Assembly: GCF_963678635.1 (NCBI RefSeq)
Contig: NC_087071.1
Coordinates: 9,037,842-9,101,841 of the forward strand
Length of the DNA: 64,000 bases
Source of the DNA: Symsagittifera roscoffensis
Taxonomy: Eukaryota > Xenacoelomorpha > Acoela > Convolutidae
Direction of reading: 5' to 3'
A program made the translations under genes and the position numbers. How positions within the stretch are numbered: position 1 is the first letter of the stretch; each line of letters starts with the position of its first letter. Under the pieces are notes generated by a model, which had not been told where the DNA came from, ran no database searches, and was given only the letters and a program-made list of their open reading frames with translations. Below are positions 1 through 10,411 of this stretch, piece after piece.

Positions 1-19
1 GTTCCTGATTGTATATAGG

Positions 20-480
20 TTAAAATTTGGAGAAGAATGGTGGTTGTTTGTTTATTCTTTGAAAAAATGTTAAAGCTGTGTTTTTCATTCTTAAGTATTT
101 ATCTTTTATATGGATTCTGCTGTTTAAGATATTTACAGTTGGTTTATATTTAGTAATAAATGGAATTTCAATTATATCATGTTTAATATCTGTGATATGG
201 AAGGTTTGCTTAAATGGTTTGCTCAAAAATTTATTCTGTTCCATTGTTCGAGTGGGAACAAGGACAAATTGGATTTTTCCATAATTTGTTAAGATTGATC
301 CTTGTTCTGTGCTAGCCTGCTTGTTGTTTTGAAAGGTATTAATTTTGGATGTAAAATTTTTATTTCATTCCAAGTGGGGATGTTAATGATGTTTGATTCC
401 GCTTCGGAATCTAATAAAAAATCTATTTCAAGGTCTGGTGTTTGAAATTCTTTGCATTTTGGACTTTCTAAAAGGAGTGG
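20..480 (-). pseudogene. Retrotransposon aspartic protease remnant, active-site Gly lost
   Basis: On the minus strand around 411-403 the peptide LLDSEAESNIIN is readable. Retroviral-type proteases have Asp-Ser/Thr-Gly here followed by Ala-x-x-Ser-x-Ile/Val, so this is the active-site loop with Gly changed to Glu (GAA instead of a glycine codon). The stretch from 244 down to 20 continues as a protease C-terminal region (KYKPTVNI, HIKDKYLRM, NTALTFF) but in another frame, so at least one frameshift separates them. The product cannot be a working protease. Probably an old insertion. Confidence 0.6.
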
Positions 481-879
481 GATTGTCTAAATTTTTTCTT
501 TTGGTAACTGCGTTTCTTTAGGTATAATTTGGTAAATGTTATTTGTGCTTGAACATTCTGTGGGTTTTTCTTCTGTTACTTCTTCTATTTTTTCTATTGT
601 CTTGATGCTTAATTCTTGTATAATAATTTAAGAGGAAGTGACCATAATTTTGATAGATATGGGAATGTATTGGTTGTTCGTATATAATAGGTTCGTAGTC
701 ATTTTCAACATGTATCATGTTAATTGAAATTGTATTGTCTGTGTCACTTTCACTGTCTGTGGATTCGCAATTTATGTGATTTAATTGCAATTCTGTGCTT
801 TCGGTATTATCAATACCAGGGGGGTCTGGTTGATTTTCTTCAGTTGTTTGTACTTGATTGATTTGCCTTTGATGTTTAG

Positions 880-1858
880 GTGTACTGCTTCTATAATTTT
901 ATTGTGAATTTTGATAACGTGTGTTCTTCCTATGTGGTGATTGAGAGTAGTTTCTTGGTCTGTTGTTATAACTTGAATTTCTGTTCTGTGAATTGTCGCG
1001 TGATCTATTTTGATAGCTATTATGTTTTGATCTTTGATAGTTTGATCTGTTGTTAGAATAATCGCGTGATCTATGTTTTTGATATTTATGATTTCGATCA
1101 TTTGAATAGTTTCTATTGCTATCGTTGGAATAATTTCTATTTCTATTATAAGAGGAGTTTCTAGATCGATTATTTGAATAATATCTATTTCTAGAATATG
1201 AATGGGAACTGGTATCAAACGAAAATTCAGGTCGGTTTGAATTTGATCTTGAATAATTATTTCGACACTGATTATGTCGACTGTTTGATCGACTATATCT
1301 GTTTTGTGAGAAATTTCGTGAATTTCTTTGGTTTGGTAATCGTCGTCGATAATTTGGATTTTAAGGTGATTGTTGTCTAGAGTAATTTGAATTATTTGGA
1401 AGTGGTTTTCCTGAACTATTATTATTATGAATGTTTTTGTTGGGTAAATTTCGATCTTTTTTCATGTACTGATGAAATGATTTATTTGGTTCTCTATATT
1501 TTTGTGGTTTATTTTGATTGTCTTGTTGTTTTTGTCTGCCTTCGGCAATGCTGTGTCCGTATCTTCGGCAATAATTGCACCATTTTTTGATTGATGGTTT
1601 ACCTTTAAAATTTGGGTTTTTCTCGTATATGTTTAAGATTTCAGTGATTTTTTCAGATAATTCTGTACCGGAGTCATGAATATTGTTTATTTGTGAAGTA
1701 GTGGTTTGTATGTTGTTGACATATTGTAGCTTTAGGTTTTCTGTTTCATCTAAAACTATAGTGATTTCAGCTTGTTCTAGTTTATCTACTAGTTTCCTAA
1801 AGTCTAAATCTGGTTCTCGGATTGAGGAAGGATGTGATGCTCTCTTTTTTATTGCCAT
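880..1858 (-). pseudogene. Gag C-terminal part: broken CCHC zinc knuckle and Arg/Tyr/Ser/Asn-rich tail
   Basis: The segment starting at ATG 1858 contains WCNYCRRYGHSIAEG, a nucleocapsid zinc knuckle (C-x2-C-x4-H-x4-C) whose last Cys is Gly. Nucleocapsid knuckles bind genomic RNA during packaging. Downstream, from about 1380 to 880, a different frame reads as a long low-complexity tail built on R-N-Y-S-N type repeats, for example SRNRYYSNNRSRN and RSRDYSNNRSN, a plausible RNA-binding tail. The frame change between knuckle and tail is a lesion. The Ile-rich reading of 781-1218 is a frame shadow of this tail. Confidence 0.55.
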
Positions 1859-2391
1859 TTTTCGTAATTGAGTTTTTAGTCATCATTAAGATCTGTCATC
1901 TTGGTATATTTTATAATCATGGGTATTGAGTGAATATGCTTTTCGGTCTAATGTTTCAATTCTTACTGCGAGTTGTTTAATTGTTTCATTTGGTAGTCTA
2001 CGACTTTCATTGCACAAAACTCTTTGATGTTGTTTGTTTCTTTCAGAATCAAACATTTTTGAGAAATCTTGTGTGAATCTTTTTCAATCTGATTTTTTTT
2101 CTATAGGTAAAACTGAAAACCATTTTTGGGCTGCGCCGTCAAGGGGTTTGGATTAAGACTGTGAGTCTATGTATCCAATTTCGATGAAGCGGCGTATTTA
2201 CTGGTTCAGGTCCTATATTTAAAATTAATTTTGCTATGACTGCATTTAGATAATCTGTATTTCATCTGCATTTCATCTGCGTTTCATCTGTATTTTGTGG
2301 TCTAAAATTTTTTCTTGCTTGTGCTATAAGATCAACATTATGAACAAAATAATCGATTATGAACCATGCTAAGATTTTTTGTAAATCGTGT

Positions 2392-2943
2392 TTAACGTGT
2401 TGTTATTTCGTTACGAGTTAGATTTTCACTGATTGCATTTGAAAATTTTGAAAATACATGTAATTCTTGGCGTACGGTTGTATGTCGAGACTTTTGAGTT
2501 GGTGAATCGCCTTGAGGTTCTTTCAATTCTAATATAGATAAATAACTATAGATAAGTGAAAATACATCGTTTGTGAATATTGAATTTGCTCTTTGTGAGT
2601 TATGATGTTGTATATTTTTATGTGTTCTGTAAAAACTTGAAAGTTTAATATCTACGTCATCAGTTTGAATGAGATATTTGTCATGAAATGCGTTTGGTGA
2701 ACTGATCTCTATTGTGTAGATTCCATATTGTGATGAGAGACTACATATGCCTTTGAGATAGTGGTCAAGAAGTTGTCTTTTTATTTTTACATCGGGAAAT
2801 TCTTTTGTGCATGGACGATCTCCTTTTTCGAATAAATTTACGATTAAATTTTGGCAAAATTGTACCTGTCCTCGAGCTTCAGCTTGTGGATGTGTCAAAA
2901 ATGGGAGTGTTGAATCTTGTAGGTTTTCTTCATTTCGAATCAT
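2392..2943 (-). pseudogene. Gag N-terminal part of the Ty3/gypsy-like element
   Basis: A minus-strand frame of 183 codons opens with ATG at 2943 and ends at 2392. I do not recognise a specific family; position, strand and the zinc-knuckle fragment downstream make it the N-terminal (matrix/capsid) part of Gag. Between 2392 and 1858 coding-like text continues in shifted frames, interrupted by a short tandem repeat of an 11-bp unit (ATTTCATCTGC) near 2255-2290 that probably caused one frameshift. Confidence 0.45.
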
Positions 2944-5900
2944 TTTTGTGTTTTATCGCTGTTAGCGTGTAATTTTCAATGTGTCTTATTGGTTGATTCC
3001 AATTGTACAGACGTATTGGGTTGTTTGTATAACAATTTTTTCTTCTACGTTTTCCTTTTATTGATGCTGGTGACGTGGTTTCTGAGTCAGAAAAATGTAT
3101 TTGATCGTCAATTTGATAGTTTTTATTTATTGAGTCTCTTTAATTGTGGAGTTCTTGTATTGCGGTTGTTTCTGATTCTGAGCGTTTCTTAGTTTTGAAA
3201 ATCGTTTCCTAATAATTTGTTTTTGTTTGTTAATAATTTTCTTTCTTAGTGTTTGTCTTTTTGTTCTTATGTATCCTATTGTTTGTCTGTGTGGTGTGAT
3301 TACGAGGTCGTATATTTCGTCGTTAATTAAACAGTTGTAATATAATTGTTTGTTTGTTTCCTAAATTGTCTCTCGACATAAGGTTTAGGCTGATGGATGC
3401 AATTTTGGGGTTAGTGATTTTTAGTGTCTTAAACTGATACCGCTTACGATTTTTTGTGGTTAGCTTAACTTGGGGCGTATTTTGTCGGGTTGGAGAGAAA
3501 AGCATATATCGATTCGTGAGAATGATCTTTACTTTCTCGTGATTAATTCTAAGTTAAGATAGACTTACTTAATCTTACTTAGGGGTTGTGATTTGTGATC
3601 AAGGGTTGGAGAATATTAAATCGATCCACAAGGTTCAGGTATAATTAGAACGCAAGCAGTTCGTTAGATACTATTTTATGACTTACTAAGTTTAAGTGTT
3701 TTAGCCTGGGTCATTTAGCAGGAAGGGGATCAAGTGAAGGATGAGTAACCGAAGTTCTTCACTGTTTATCCTAATTAGAATGGTTAGTTTTTTGAAAATT
3801 TTCTGTTAATTCTGGGTCTTTAATAAGGGTTGGGTAGTGAATCGACGTTTGAGGTCGTTAGACACTAATTAATATGGGAGGGGGAGAACAAAATTGTTCT
3901 ATTTGATCCAAGGATAAGCCTTGATGATCAGAAATTTAGATTTAGTTTAATTTAATTTAAAGATCCAAGGGAAGCCTTGATGATCTGTTATTTTAAATGA
4001 AATTGCCTCGATAGTTTATCGATAAAAGGTTAAGTTAAAAAGCTAAGTTTTTAGTTTTGATGATTGTTTGTTTTTGAGATTTGCTGTTATGTTTTAGGTG
4101 ATGAAGCTAGGATGATGGGATGATTTGTATATATTTACAATTTATGCTTTATGCTTACTAATTTTTGTACTTTTATATTCAATAAATATTTTTATAAGAT
4201 GTTTTTAATTTACAGCTGACTTAACAAGGAGAACGATTAGTGTTGTTTTTATCGGTCGTTATTGTATAATTATTAGGTTTAGCGCCATGAAAGGTTATTG
4301 AAGATTTCTTCAAAATTTTATGTCAGTAAATGTAAACTTAATTTTACTGCTGGAAGTATTCTAAATATAAAAGTTTGATCTGGTTTTTGTACAATCATGA
4401 ACTCGATTGGTAGATTTCTTTCTAGTCGTACGTCGTCTCTTGTTCGAGGTCTTTTTCCAATACCGGGTAGTTCTCGTATTGTTCGGAATATTGGATCTGA
4501 TCTATTGAGTCGTAGAGACATTTCTACTAAGTTTTTGTCATTTAACATTTTCAAAATGTTCTTTTGTCTAAGTCTAATCCATTTTTTCTAAATCTAGGTT
4601 AGTTAAGGTCTGTTTGAGACTTCTGGTCGCACCAGATGAGTTATGACTCATAGAGTAATTCCAGATAAGGTACACCGATAATAAATTCTAGTTTAGATCT
4701 GGTTCTAATATAGTATTCGTCTGCTTACTGACGAGTATGAATACGCGGTTGTACAAATACAGAACGCACTCCTTAATTTGTTTACATTGAATTGAGTTGT
4801 AATTGGCGTATTTTTAACAGCCATTTCCATGAAAGACACGAGGTCATGAAATTCTTATTCCCGTCATAATATCGGGCGTTTTTAGCGTGTTATGGCTGCC
4901 TGGATAAAAGTGAATGCAAATCGGAGTTCCTATTTTAATAAAAGCAATTATTATTATAAATCCATGGAATGGGTATTTTGAGACGCTACAGAAAGTTCAC
5001 ATTTTTACCGGTGCTACTTTGATAGAGTGTCGAAAAAAGACCCTCGAAAAAGCAACTATGAAAGACAGGTCCCGATGTATTTCGAATGTAATAATTGGAA
5101 AACTAATTTGTGTATAAATATTCATTACAAAAACAGTCAGAAGTGTTCAGATTTAATATCGTAATTACTATTTGTTTATATCAAGAATTTGCTCGTTTCA
5201 ACTTATTTTACGATTAAGCAACCATAAATGGGTTAACTTATTTGTCATCAAAAATTCAATTTTATTTTTTTTTGAAAAGTTTTCCACAAAATTAGTTTGA
5301 AACAATACTGTGACACCTCTCTGATAAAAGGCTACTCCCAGAGTTTGATTGGGAAACGGCTACGGACTTAATTTTTGGCAATTATCCTTTCCCTTCTGTT
5401 TTATAGGGCTCAATTCAAATAACAGGTTGTAGAAATTTTCCTTGCATAAGCAGCTACTCCCTAATTTTGCCCAGGAAAGTGCTATGGGCTTAGGTAAAGT
5501 TTGGAAAACTTGACTTTCTTATTTACACAAGCAAAGCTTGTGTTATAGTTTGATCTCTCTTTTTTTCAGCCTAAGTCGCAAATATTGTTGCGACGCAAAT
5601 ATTGTTGCGATGAAATTTGTTCATTTTGAAAGGGTTCATTTTAGCCAAAAACCAGCTATTAAGTACAGCGAAGGATATTAACACAGACTATTATATTAAA
5701 AATATCACTTTAGCTTCAAGGTATCATGGATCTGTAGCGTAGAGGTAAGGAAGGAGAGTGGCAACAAAATAAGAGGATTCGAACTTGGGTAGGGTCGGAT
5801 GTTTTTAATGAACTTTTTCGTATACTAGTTAAAATGCGTTTTGGTGTCATAATTGGCTTGCGTCATAATTGACTGGTGTCGCTTAGCAATTATGTAGACT

Positions 5901-6292
5901 CATAATTGGTGTGCGTCACTTAAGAATTTTGAAGACTCAATGTTTTACTCATTCCGTTTTTCCCAGTAGCGTTATCGGTCGTAGTTTTGCTTGTGTATGC
6001 GAAGTGCAACTTTGCTCCTGTGTAAAACTGTCGGTCACAATATTTAATTGCAATGAGAAAGTCTTATTTGTTTTTTCTTACTTTTTGGGTATATGCAAAC
6101 TGATCACTTGTTTTCTCTCGGAGTTTCTTTGTTCACTTGCCTCGTTGGCGCAAAAATATCAATTCTAGACTAAAATTACGGTTGACTAAGAAATTTCCTG
6201 CTTTGGACTAGATTTTTGCCTCTAATTGTTCAAAGTATTATCTGCTTTCTAGTTTTAATTGTTATAGCCTAACAAATTTTCTTTTGAAACAG
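2944..6292. other. Non-coding stretch; may include the LTR of the left element
   Basis: No convincing gene. The sequence GATCCAAGG-(A/G)-AAGCCTTGATGATC occurs twice, at about 3905 and 3962. A tRNA-like B-box (GGATTCGAAC) lies near 5775, and one copy of the dispersed GCGAAG...CTCTGTGT motif near 5990-6030. The LTR and leader of the minus-strand retroelement are expected in the left part, but I cannot delimit them. Confidence 0.4.
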
Positions 6293-6525
6293 GAATTCTG
6301 GCTAATATCAAGCTGAAGCGAGTCCCACTGGACCAAGTGATCCAAGACCCAAACGCACAAAAACGCGACCAGAAAGTGACTGGAAATGAGCAATTTGTGA
6401 ACCATGCCAGAACACAAGCCAGAAAGGAGGCCGTCATTGCATCGAAGGCGTTCAAAGAGAAAGTCAAAGGCACGATATACTTCTTAAAAACAGTTGAAAA
6501 GTTTTCAAAAACCATTCTTGTATAA
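6293..6525 (+). CDS. Candidate exon, unknown protein (basic, helical)
   Basis: A good acceptor (CTTTTGAAACAG, AG at 6291-6292) is followed by an open frame entered with two bases of a split codon. It encodes a charged helical peptide including KLKRVPLDQVIQDPNAQKRD and NHARTQARKEAVIASKAF. Codon choice is richer in C and G than the surroundings, which supports coding. The frame runs to a TAA at 6523-6525, but the last dozen or so codons look intronic. A GC donor at AAAG/GCACG (6475-6480) would join in frame to the exon at 7527. I recognise no family. It could instead be the last exon of an unseen gene. Confidence 0.4.
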
Positions 6526-7313
6526 ATTTCATGGACTATTCTTATAAAACTTTTAGAAATAAGTCTTGTAAGAACTTCAGGGAAAATATCTTTTGAAATT
6601 TTCAGGTATTATTCCTGTTAGTCAACGTCATAAAATGGGCAGGTCTGGAAAGATTTCCATTATAAGTATGAACTTACTAAAGTAGATAAATACCTTTGCA
6701 AAAGGCATCGCAAGGGTATTGCAATCGGGTACTTTTTCCCTGTAAATGACTTTTATCACAGGATGACTCAAACTGCTGCTCATATCCAAATTTGTATTTT
6801 CGTCCAATGACTGCGACTTATTTTTAAGCATGACTGCGTTTTAATTTTCATTTTTTTTATGGTTGTATATTTAGGTATTGCGATTTCAGTATATCAGTTT
6901 TTCTCTTTTTTCCTTAATTCGGCTTGAAAAGTTTTGGCTTATAATATATCGGCTTGGCGGCCTCGTTTCCAGTCATTTGATGAGCAAAAGAAAGATGTTG
7001 TCGGAATGTTTTGAGGCGGGACTCAAAAACTTTGTTTGACTCTTTCAAGTTTTTTTTGTGAAATTAATATTTGGGGCTTACGAAATCAGACGACAAGCAT
7101 ATCAAACGATCAGAAAATAACGGAACTTAGACGATAATTTGCGGCGCGCAAATTGCGTGAAACTTTTTTACAGACTTAATTTAATTTTTGATTCAGTAAT
7201 TGCTGGTTGTCCCTACAGTTCTTGTTGTCTAAATTCACAAAGAATTTTCGTCTAAATTCCGGTTTTTTACGGTCGTCTAATTTGCGTGTCCAATTTCCTA
7301 AGCCTCGTGTCGT

Positions 7314-7350
7314 ATCGCAAGTGGTGCGAAGCTCCGCTTAACTTCTGTGT
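7314..7350 (+). repeat. Dispersed short motif GCGAAGCTC...CTCTGTGT, one copy
   Basis: Core ATCGCAAGTGGTGCGAAG followed by CTCCGCTT and a CTGTGT tail. Related copies are at about 5990-6030, 9980-10016, 10320-10356, 18961-18995, 21531-21560, 21805-21832, 27953-27990, 35333-35371, 44445-44482, 49433-49458 and 50893-50925, all in the same orientation. The core forms an imperfect palindrome. Several copies (10300, 21500, 49270) are preceded by GAGCTGCTTTTTTGTCG, so the motif belongs to a longer element. Confidence 0.65.
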
Positions 7351-7526
7351 ATATGAATGATTTTCTATTGTTTGGTTTCACAGTTTATCATGCCACTTTT
7401 TAATCGTTGGTTGAACCAATTTAGTGAAAAAAAAGGTTGTATTGGCTATCATTGGTAATTTTATAAAGTAAACTAGTTTTTTCCTTGGTAATTTTTGGTC
7501 AAAATGGTTTCCCTTTGTGATTGTAG

Positions 7527-7759
7527 GAACAAAAATGAAGCAGATTCAGAACGAATTAGCCGAATTGTGTGAAATTGCATTGGGAGCGAAGGACGAATCA
7601 GGCGAACACTACGGAAGAGGAATGCGAGCGAATGCGATGAGTAATGAGCTGAACAAATTGCAACAACAGGAAGAAGACACTGTTTATGAAGATGAGTTTA
7701 ATTACGTTCTAAGTGCTAGATACAGAACGCGAATAATTGAAAGTTGCAGAAGAACGTGA
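7527..7759 (+). CDS. Candidate terminal exon, unknown coiled-coil-like protein
   Basis: An acceptor (TGTGATTGTAG, AG at 7525-7526) precedes an open frame entered with two bases of a split codon and ending at TGA 7757-7759. The peptide is polar and probably helical (KQIQNELAELCEIALGAKDE, NELNKLQQQEEDTVYEDEF) and ends SARYRTRIIESCRRT. Amino-acid composition looks like a real protein, unlike the AT-rich flanks. Phase matches a join to the 6293 exon if that exon uses a GC donor. No family recognised. Confidence 0.45.
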
Positions 7760-7960
7760 TTGTGTGTTTTATTATTTGAAAGAGCAAAAATGACTTGTTT
7801 CAAAAATATCTATTCAAAAGTTATGTTTTCAGGCTAGTTTATGTCGCATCCGAGTTTCAAGTTTGGATGCAGAAGTTAATCAAAATCATCAGATTGCTCT
7901 TTCATCAATTTCGTAGTCTAAAATTTTCGCAAATTTGAATAATTAGAATTCAATTGGCTT

Positions 7961-8095
7961 CGAGTGACCCAGTTTTCTCAAAATGGGTTTGTGTTAGCAA
8001 AAAAGAGCCTGCTATAAAAGGTTCTTGAGATTCGTAGAGCTTCGAAATTCTATGTGTAATGTTTTTTGACATTGCTTCAAAATTTTGCAGTAGAT
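7961..8095 (+). repeat. 135-bp direct repeat, copy 1
   Basis: Nearly identical to 8392-8526, with equal length and only a few substitutions. Both copies run from CGAGTGACCC to a TTTTGCAGTAGAT end. Text resembling the AAGAGT-family element follows, so this is probably a local duplication within that repeat. Confidence 0.85.
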
Positions 8096-8391
8096 AAAAA
8101 ATTAAATAATTTAGCTGCGATTTTTTCTGGATGCTACCTAACTGTACAATCCAAATTGCGCCTTTTTGTAAACCTCGTGGTTGATAATGGAGTTCATGTG
8201 AATGCTAACGAAGGTAATAATTTAGCTATCGTAATTTATCAACTTTTTTGCTCTGTATCTACAGATTGATTGCCTCGAGGACATAATCTAGAAGATAAAA
8301 ACTTCAAATTGAAAATAGCGCAAAAAATGTGCTACGCTTTTACTTTTGAAAATAAATTTCCAGTTTAAGAATTCCCAGTGGAATAAAAACT

Positions 8392-8526
8392 CGAGTGACC
8401 CAATTTTCTCAAAATGGGTTTGTGTTAGCAAAAAAGAGCCAGTTATAAAAGGTCCTTGAGATTCGTAGAGCTTCGAAATTCTATGTGTAATGTTTTTTGA
8501 CACTGCTTCAAAATTTTGCAGTAGAT
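8392..8526 (+). repeat. 135-bp direct repeat, copy 2
   Basis: Second copy of the duplication at 7961-8095, offset by 431 bp. Differences are single bases, suggesting recent duplication or gene conversion. Confidence 0.85.
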
Positions 8527-9409
8527 TTTTTTTTAGTTCATTACCACTTTCTGTCTGTTAGTTATGTAAAAGATTTGCATCGGTTAATTTGTACCATCCT
8601 TGTTTTTGAGTTTTTAGCCCGTGCTTCAAAAGGGTTTGTTTTTGGCTCGAAATATCGGATTTTGCGTTCAAAATGAATGTTTCTTACTCTAGAAAAGCCA
8701 GTTCTCATTTTTTTTTGTTTGAACCGTTTGCTTTGAAAATTTTGTCTGAGGTTTTTAAGGATTTTGTCAACAATGATTACTTTTTGCTTTTTAGTTTTTT
8801 TTTCAAAAAGTTATTCAAGCAGAGTTTAATATTTTGAGGTTCAATTTTTAACAAATTCCTTTGCTTTATGAAAAACACATCGCTCTCCAATATTAAATTG
8901 GAAATGGCGCCAAAAGATGTGAAATGACCTAGTTCGAGAAATGTACTTGTAAGAATTCTGGAATAAAAAATCGTCTATAGATCCAGTTTTTTTTTCTGAT
9001 TGGGCTTCGGTTTTTCATCAAAATATGTCAATAGTATAATATTCTAGAATATTTAAAATTTTTAAATTTTTGACATCTCAAGAAAATTCTGGACGTTCAA
9101 GGCCATGCTGTAATAATCAGTTGTTTTCTAGGTTTGTCATCAATTGGCTATTGGTTTTTTTAACTTGATTTTAAGTGCAACAGACACACAACCAGGATTG
9201 AAATTTATCAACAATCTAAATTTTCGAGTATTTTGATACCAAGTTCCGAAATTGTTTGGTAGCTTGAAATTTTTACGACATATTTCTTCAGCTGGAAAGC
9301 AAATCTTGCGAACGGAGGTCTGTGCAAATTTTGAGGGCGTAGTTACTGTTTCGTAATTTTTCTAAATATCAATATAATGCAGGCAGTTGCTTTCTCGGCA
9401 TGTTTTTTT

Positions 9410-9877
9410 AAGCGTAATGAACGTACTGAGTACTCTTATATAGGTCTTGCTGATTTTTTTTTTCAGTAAATGGTCTTGAAATTTGTTCACGCTCAATTTT
9501 GTTTTTTCGCGTTTTGACCTGTGATTACTTTTTAAATTCAGTGCATTTCTTTTCTTAAAAGGAAAGCAAACTCCACTATCGTATAGCAAAATTGTAAAGG
9601 TCACGAAAAACGTGATCGACTTCTAATTTCGAAAATGGAAATTGGTTATCAGAATTCCCAGCGAAATGAAAGTTTTACCTTTTGATCTAGTTTTCTCAAA
9701 ATGGGTTAATTTTAACATTAAGGTGTCCATCATAAATTGTTCTACAAATTCAAAGAGCTTTAAGGACATCTATTTTTTTTCTTCGAAATTCAAAAGCTAA
9801 GATTTTTGAAAAAACAAGTAGTTTTTTTCAGTTTCCTTGCGTTCAGTACTCTATTCCAACTTTCAGTTGGCTATGTT
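9410..9877 (+). repeat. AAGAGT-family interspersed element, copy 1
   Basis: About 470 bp. It opens AAGCGTAATGAACG with a partner ACTCTTATA 25 bases on. Recognisable blocks follow in order: CACGCTCAATTTTG, TTTTTCGCG, AAAAGGAAAGCAAACTCCAC, TATCGTATAGCAAAATTGTA, CCCAGCG, GATCTAGTTTTCTC. It ends GCGTTCAGTACTCT then CCAAC...GTTGGCTATGTTT. The end inverts the start (AAGAGT..ATGAACG against CGTTCAT..ACTCTT). No coding capacity. Confidence 0.75.
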
Positions 9878-10411
9878 TCTTTAAAATATTTTCAGTTATT
9901 GGATATTTCTTCAAAATACTTTTGATTTTATGAATCGTCTAGTTTTTCGGTCGACAAGCTCGCCATGCTTTGTTTGGGAATCGCAAGCGGTGCGAATCTC
10001 AGCTTCGCCTCTGTTAATTATCCTTATTGCGCTAGCGAACGTAGTGCATTAGTATGGCTCTATTTTTTCAAATTAACTTTCAAAAAAAGGTGCTCATTGG
10101 CTGTCACTTTTCCTAAATCACTATTTGTAGTATTGAAAATTTCTTTTTTTATCTGCTTTTTTGTGGCTAGTGTTTGACGTTCAGTCTGCGTCCGTGGTTG
10201 AGAGGGAAGGGCGGAGGACGCTTAATTTCTTGTTCGAATCCGGCACGTAGCAAAAGTTAATGTTTCGAAGCTTATGTCAACTTTTTTATTGCAATTAATA
10301 GAGCTGCTTTTTTGTCGCTTTTCCACTGTTTGCGATGCAAAGCTTCGGCTCTGTGTAAAAGTGTCCTTTTAAAATTACTTCAAATAAAACCTGATGTTTT
10401 TGATGTTTTAG

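Larger units (their letters stand above)
1..2943 (-). mobile_element. Decayed Ty3/gypsy-like LTR retrotransposon (gag to protease; pol runs off the left edge)
   Basis: Read on the minus strand, this holds Gag pieces (2943 down to about 880), then a retroviral-type aspartic protease (about 480 down to 20). Reverse transcriptase would lie beyond the left edge. The family is inferred from domain order, the zinc-knuckle relic and the protease motif. Reading frames are interrupted at several places, the zinc knuckle has lost a cysteine and the protease has lost its active-site glycine, so this copy is dead. I could not locate an LTR; it should lie to the right of 2943, where the sequence is non-coding, but no second copy exists in the window for comparison. 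Confidence 0.7.

Noticed and set aside
781-1218. Ile-rich minus-strand open frame of 145 codons
   Set aside because: Frame shadow of the Arg/Tyr/Ser/Asn-rich Gag tail in another minus-strand frame.
10312-10411. N-terminal extension of mS31 from a TTG at 10312
   Set aside because: This stretch is a copy of the dispersed GCGAAG...CTCTGTGT repeat followed by a plausible acceptor, so it is intron, not protein.
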